Source: Halorubrum sp. F4
GTDB lineage: Archaea > Halobacteriota > Halobacteria > Halobacteriales > Haloferacaceae
Length of the DNA stretch: 64,000 bases
Assembly (NCBI RefSeq): GCF_027257195.1
Contig: NZ_JAPDFS010000001.1
Coordinates: 682,821-746,820, forward strand
Direction of reading: 5' to 3'
Shown: positions 61,241-64,000 of the stretch, piece after piece
Position numbering within the stretch: position 1 is the first letter of the stretch
How the letters are laid out: the number at the start of each line of letters is the position of its first letter
Translations under genes and position numbers: made by a program
Notes under the pieces: generated by a model
What the model was told of the DNA's origin: nothing
Databases searched by the model: none
What the model saw: only the letters and a program-made list of their open reading frames with translations

Positions 61241-61326
61241 TCGTTCCTGAAACGCGATATAACAACCACTTCAGGCCCTTAGAGTCCGGTTTTCTGTTCG
61301 GGTCTGAAACCTGCGATTCGGTGTCC

Positions 61327-61341
61327 GTTCAGAACCTGAAC
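61327..61341 (+). promoter_or_regulatory. operator-like inverted repeat GTTCAG-AAC-CTGAAC
   Basis: Perfect 6-bp arms with a 3-nt centre, 51-65 bp before the zinc-finger gene start, followed immediately by CGCGAC/GTCGCG (61341-61346 and 61355-61360). Likely regulatory site of the replication operon. Confidence 0.5.
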
Positions 61342-61377
61342 GCGACCCTTCGTAGTCGCGCGGTTTTCGTTGTTCTC

Positions 61378-61387
61378 GGGGGTGATC
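61378..61387 (+). promoter_or_regulatory. ribosome binding site for the zinc-finger gene
   Basis: GGGGGTGATC matches the haloarchaeal 16S 3' end complement (GGAGGTGATC) at 9 of 10 positions and lies 4 nt before the GTG at 61392, fixing that start. Confidence 0.65.
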
Positions 61388-61391
61388 GGCG

Positions 61392-61568
61392 GTGAGCCTG
61401 ACCGACGGCTCGACCGGGACGACCCTGACCGCTGACGGTCCAGGTGAGTTCTGGTGCGCCTTCTGTAACCAGCGGTGTACCCGGAACTCGACAACCGGTG
61501 TCGAGTACGGTCACGCCCTGGACTGCCTCGAGCGGCCCGACGACCTCGATAATCCCGACGAGAAGTGA
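61392..61568 (+). CDS. 58-aa zinc-finger protein of the element
   Basis: A GTG-started protein with WCAFCNQRCTRNSTTGVE followed by YGHALDCLE: Cys-x2-Cys then His-x4-Cys, a treble-clef or rubredoxin-like small zinc site. The N-terminal 18 residues are Ser/Thr/Gly-rich and the tail is acidic (ERPDDLDNPDEK). Its TGA overlaps the GTG of the next ORF (GTGA). Small zinc fingers of this kind occur in haloarchaeal plasmids and pleolipoviruses; role unknown, possibly copy control or transcription. Confidence 0.68.
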   Translation: MSLTDGSTGTTLTADGPGEFWCAFCNQRCTRNSTTGVEYGHALDCLERPDDLDNPDEK

Positions 61569-61801
61569 GCCGGCCAGCTGCGCGCCGGTTCACCTCCCCA
61601 CGGGTCCGGCACGATCTCGCTCGCCTCGTCGACGCGACCCTCGGCAGTCTCTCCGAGCGGTCGGCAACCTTGCGGTCCGTGAGGTCCGGCGTACCCGGAC
61701 CGAACGGTGCCGACCGCGCACAGGCGACCGAAGGGAGCCAAACGAGTGGCGGTGCGGTCGCGGAGCGGTCGCTGTCGCGCACACCTGGAGGTGAGCGATG
61801 A
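61565..61801 (+). CDS. 78-aa basic protein of the element
   Basis: A GTG-started, arginine- and serine-rich protein (RPAARRFTSPRVRHDLARLVDATLGSLSERSATLRSVRSG) with no membrane segment and no recognised family. Evidence that it is real is its linkage: GTGA overlap with the zinc-finger gene before it and ATGA overlap with rep after it. Its codons are as GC-rich as the chromosome, so the alternative is that it is just a coupling leader for rep. Confidence 0.5.
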   Translation: MSRPAARRFTSPRVRHDLARLVDATLGSLSERSATLRSVRSGVPGPNGADRAQATEGSQTSGGAVAERSLSRTPGGER

Positions 61802-63729
61802 GCGCTCCCGACGAAGGTGGTGCGTCTTGGCCTTCCAAGGAGACTAACTCTGTAACGGCTTCTCTCACCGGATTAGAGGAGGACGCCGATCCCATCGTCG
61901 AACGTGTGAGCGAGTTCGCTACTGAGTACCCCCATCTCGCCGATCAACCCCTCTCGACCACGCACGGGCGGAAACTTCGTCGGATCGTCACGGAAGCCGA
62001 CTGGGAAAAGGAATTCGTCGACCCTGATCACCCGCTGGAAGACGCCTTCGCTGTCGACAGTCTCCGCAAACGGTCCGCCGGGACGTGGATCGACGCTGTT
62101 CACGCGTTCCTCCGGGCGCACCACGAGTACAAAGGAATGCTCGCTCGATTCGAAGATCGAGAATCCGGCGACGAGTTCGACGTTCCGCTCGTCGACGCGT
62201 GGGGAAAGGAGTACAGCAAGAAGCAGTACGCACGGGCCCGCGCGCTCCAGCGACAGATGTCTGGTGGCAAGCGTCCGTCCGGTGGCGAAGCGATCCCTGC
62301 GTGGAATGACCCGGTGACGACCATGCTCACGCTGACCGCGTCGTCAGTTCCGAACGGAAACCGACTTTCTCCCGTCGACCAAATGGACGAGATTCACGAC
62401 GCGTTCAGCTACGGCGGCGTCCGCGACACGCTTCGGAACGTGATGGAATATCATCTCGACCTCGAGCCCGAACAGTGGGGCTACTGGCTCCAGGCAGAAC
62501 CGCACGGAATGGGTACATCCTCGAACCCTGACGAAGAACCGGGGCTTAACGCCTGTTACACGCACATCCACGTCGGCGTCTACTTCGACGGCGGTCGCTT
62601 TGACGATCTCCGTCCGGTCGCCTCCGAGTTCGAACGAGTGATCGACAAACACCTCGAAGTGTGCGATCCCGCTGGCTGGTCCGCTCACAACTATGAGGCT
62701 ATCGACGATTATCTCCTCGAGGACGACGGCTGTATCTCGATGAACGCAGACGTCGGTAACCTCGGTTCCTACCTCGCCGCGTACATGGGCGGCTATACCG
62801 AGGACCTGCTCGACAAGCCGATCGAGTACATCGCCTGGGGTGCCGTCTACTGGTCGGCAGCTCGTCGACGGACCTCACGGTCCCAAACCGTGAATCAGGC
62901 CATCCGCGCCGATCGGTGTGAACAACGTGCCGAGAACGAAGAATCTGGACAGGTCGACCCACACGGAGAACGCGTCCGATGGGACGACGGCCACGGCGAC
63001 GACGTAGTTTGCTCGTGCTGTGGCTCACCGTGGACGATCGACCAGGACCGGCTCGACGGTCCGCCCGAACAGGAGTCGGTCCTCGACGACGATCTCTACT
63101 GGGCGGCTGATGTAGCGATATCCTCGCCGCAACCTGAGACTAACCGATCGCTCGCCGAACGCTGGCCGAGTGCGGATAGTGCGTGGTCATACGGAGAATC
63201 GCCTCGGAAGGCGTTGATCCGCGATCGAGTTCAGGACTACCTCGAGGTACACGGGAGAGACGTCTCTCTCCCGGCGATGCTCGCACATCTGAACATCGAC
63301 CCGTCGTTCAAGAAGTTCGTCGGCGAGCTGCTGAACGGTGAGGAACAACCGGACTTCGAGGTGGTCGACCGTCACTCGACCGTACCGGAGTTCGGCTACG
63401 AGCTGAAGGCGATCGTCGACCGCGAGGGGAACGAACACCAGCCCGGCGGGGGTGGTGTCGACATGGTGTCGCTCGAGCTGCCGGTCAAGAACATCATCGA
63501 GAACACTCGCCTCGCGAACGATCTCGTACAGGGAGAGGTATTCCGTGACGCTCGCTCGGAAGTGGCGAGCCACGATCCGAAAGTGATCGCTGGTCGATTC
63601 GTCAAGGACGGCATTACGGAGCCCGAAGTCGCCGATCGGCTCCTCGTCGTTAACGACTATCACGTCTCTAATCCGGAGATGGACCGCGACGAACCGCGAC
63701 CGTGTATGCTTCCACCTGCTGAGAAGTAA
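61798..63729 (+). CDS. rep: HUH rolling-circle replication initiator (Rep)
   Basis: A 643-residue protein. Rolling-circle motifs are visible: motif 1 MLTLTA (176-181), motif 2 THIHVGVYF with the H-I-H metal pair (255-263), and motif 3 YLAAYMGGY (325-333) with the nicking tyrosines. A Cys-x-Cys-Cys cluster (VCSCCGSPW) follows near 405, and the C-terminal 230 residues (SPRKALIRDRVQDYLEVHGRD ... ) may be a DNA-binding or helicase-interacting part. GGAGGTGAGCG before ATG 61798 is a good ribosome site. Reps of this form drive haloarchaeal plasmids and alphapleolipoviruses. Codon use is more A/T-rich than in flanking genes, a sign of recent acquisition. Confidence 0.82.
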   Translation: MSAPDEGGASWPSKETNSVTASLTGLEEDADPIVERVSEFATEYPHLADQPLSTTHGRKLRRIVTEADWEKEFVDPDHPLEDAFAVDSLRKRSAGTWIDAVHAFLRAHHEYKGMLARFEDRESGDEFDVPLVDAWGKEYSKKQYARARALQRQMSGGKRPSGGEAIPAWNDPVTTMLTLTASSVPNGNRLSPVDQMDEIHDAFSYGGVRDTLRNVMEYHLDLEPEQWGYWLQAEPHGMGTSSNPDEEPGLNACYTHIHVGVYFDGGRFDDLRPVASEFERVIDKHLEVCDPAGWSAHNYEAIDDYLLEDDGCISMNADVGNLGSYLAAYMGGYTEDLLDKPIEYIAWGAVYWSAARRRTSRSQTVNQAIRADRCEQRAENEESGQVDPHGERVRWDDGHGDDVVCSCCGSPWTIDQDRLDGPPEQESVLDDDLYWAADVAISSPQPETNRSLAERWPSADSAWSYGESPRKALIRDRVQDYLEVHGRDVSLPAMLAHLNIDPSFKKFVGELLNGEEQPDFEVVDRHSTVPEFGYELKAIVDREGNEHQPGGGGVDMVSLELPVKNIIENTRLANDLVQGEVFRDARSEVASHDPKVIAGRFVKDGITEPEVADRLLVVNDYHVSNPEMDRDEPRPCMLPPAEK

Positions 63730-63767
63730 ACCGAAATCTTCGACGGCTCGTCTCTGACTACTTTCAC

Positions 63768-63781
63768 TTAGCCTAGGCTAA
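63768..63781 (+). promoter_or_regulatory. 14-bp palindrome TTAGCCTAGGCTAA before the last gene
   Basis: A perfect palindrome immediately followed by a second inverted repeat GTTAT-AC-ATAAC (63783-63794) that contains the TATA element, about 25-36 bp before the ATG at 63819. A repressor at the palindrome would contact BRE/TATA. Confidence 0.6.
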
Positions 63782-63818
63782 TGTTATACATAACTTCTCT
63801 TTCGACTAACAGTTGGAG

Positions 63819-64000
63819 ATGTCGACTGAAAACCCGACACCGCCTGACGGTTTCGAACAGTTCCAGAGTAGCGATCCCGACAGCGACGTGCCGACTGTCG
63901 AACTCGGTCCCGGTGACGTACTGGAAGGACTCGTTCTCGACTTCACCGAAGGTGAGGGAGAGTACGGCCCCTGGTACCGCCTGAAGATCAAGGACGAGAG
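63819..64000 (+). CDS. element protein, possible OB-fold (cut by the window end)
   Basis: Sixty visible residues starting MSTENPTPPDGFEQFQSSDP, then VELGPGDVLEGLVLDFTEGE and YGPWYRLKIKDE. The alternating beta pattern GDVLEGLVLDF ... YRLKI looks like the first strands of an OB-fold, as in single-stranded DNA-binding proteins of plasmids, but the fragment is too short to be sure. Own promoter with a palindrome; likely partner of Rep. Confidence 0.6.
   Translation, partial: MSTENPTPPDGFEQFQSSDPDSDVPTVELGPGDVLEGLVLDFTEGEGEYGPWYRLKIKDE

Larger units (their letters stand above)
61218..64000. mobile_element. integrated plasmid or pleolipovirus-like element (left part)
   Basis: From the end of the tRNA-Arg to the window edge the genes are element-type: a small zinc-finger protein, a 78-aa protein, a HUH rolling-circle Rep, and a further gene, with short coupled junctions and palindromic promoters. 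The Rep gene uses more A/T-rich codons than the chromosome. An integrase and the second attachment site must lie beyond 64000 if this is an integrated element. Confidence 0.62.

Noticed and set aside
61279-61782. Minus-strand frame opposite the zinc-finger and 78-aa genes
   Set aside because: No ribosome site or promoter, and the plus-strand genes are linked by stop/start overlaps.

Overview
The window reads as chromosome of an extremely halophilic archaeon (class Halobacteria; a Halorubrum-like genus is my guess, not proven). GC content is very high, the encoded proteins are strongly acidic, most genes have a TATA-like box 25-32 bp before the start codon with almost no leader, and family markers are present: a Tat-exported lipoprotein halocyanin, topoisomerase VI, the sugar regulator GfcR beside a haloarchaeal glucose dehydrogenase, a TbsP-type regulator, and a CoaBC fusion. 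Genes are densely packed on both strands and the only RNA gene I see is a tRNA-Arg(TCT).

Layout. 1-2.4 kb: an acyl-CoA dehydrogenase running off the left edge, a RIO-like kinase and a TbsP-like regulator. 2.5-7.2 kb (minus): halocyanin, aroA', and a tightly coupled trpCBA operon whose promoter carries a 24-bp palindrome centred on TGTACA. 7.3-8.2 kb: an alkyltransferase-like protein lacking its cysteine, and a small unknown. 8.4-17.7 kb (plus): an acetate module (acs paralogue, Bat-type regulator with an inactive integrase domain, second acs, two-component sodium/solute symporter, UspA, small membrane protein). 17.7-29.2 kb: mixed housekeeping (MATE exporter, M20 peptidase, D-2-hydroxyacid dehydrogenase, cold-shock protein, SDR, Tat-exported protein, DJ-1/PfpI, glutamine amidotransferase, DCC/YqjF pair, agmatinase, JAMM protease). 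29.4-34.2 kb: topoisomerase VI B and A, then coaBC. 34.3-43.4 kb: an nine-gene Mrp-type cation/proton antiporter operon with overlapping starts and stops. 43.4-61.0 kb: nucleoside phosphorylase-like protein, winged-helix regulator, NRDE protein, gdh-gfcR, glutaredoxin, a DAACS symporter, Dph6-like ligase, glutamate dehydrogenase, CitE-like lyase with a divergent MaoC hydratase, CyaB, FKBP isomerase, a RecA-like/MinD-like/YlbF group, endonuclease III, and the UPF0201-UPF0200 pair.

61.2 kb to the right edge is different: immediately after the tRNA-Arg the sequence becomes less GC-rich and holds a translationally coupled set (58-aa zinc-finger protein, 78-aa protein, 643-aa HUH rolling-circle Rep) followed by a palindrome-controlled gene cut by the window end. 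I read this as the tRNA-proximal end of an integrated plasmid or pleolipovirus-like element.

Two sequence-level themes recur: short tandem duplications that copy gene ends with their stop codons (trpA, the winged-helix gene, gfcR, the 155-aa unknown at 51.3 kb, the CitE-like gene, the FKBP gene) or a gene start (top6A); and very short ORFs overlapping the start codon of the next gene (before agmatinase, top6A and mrpE). All coordinates and motifs were read by eye; family names come from recognised motifs, without database searches.
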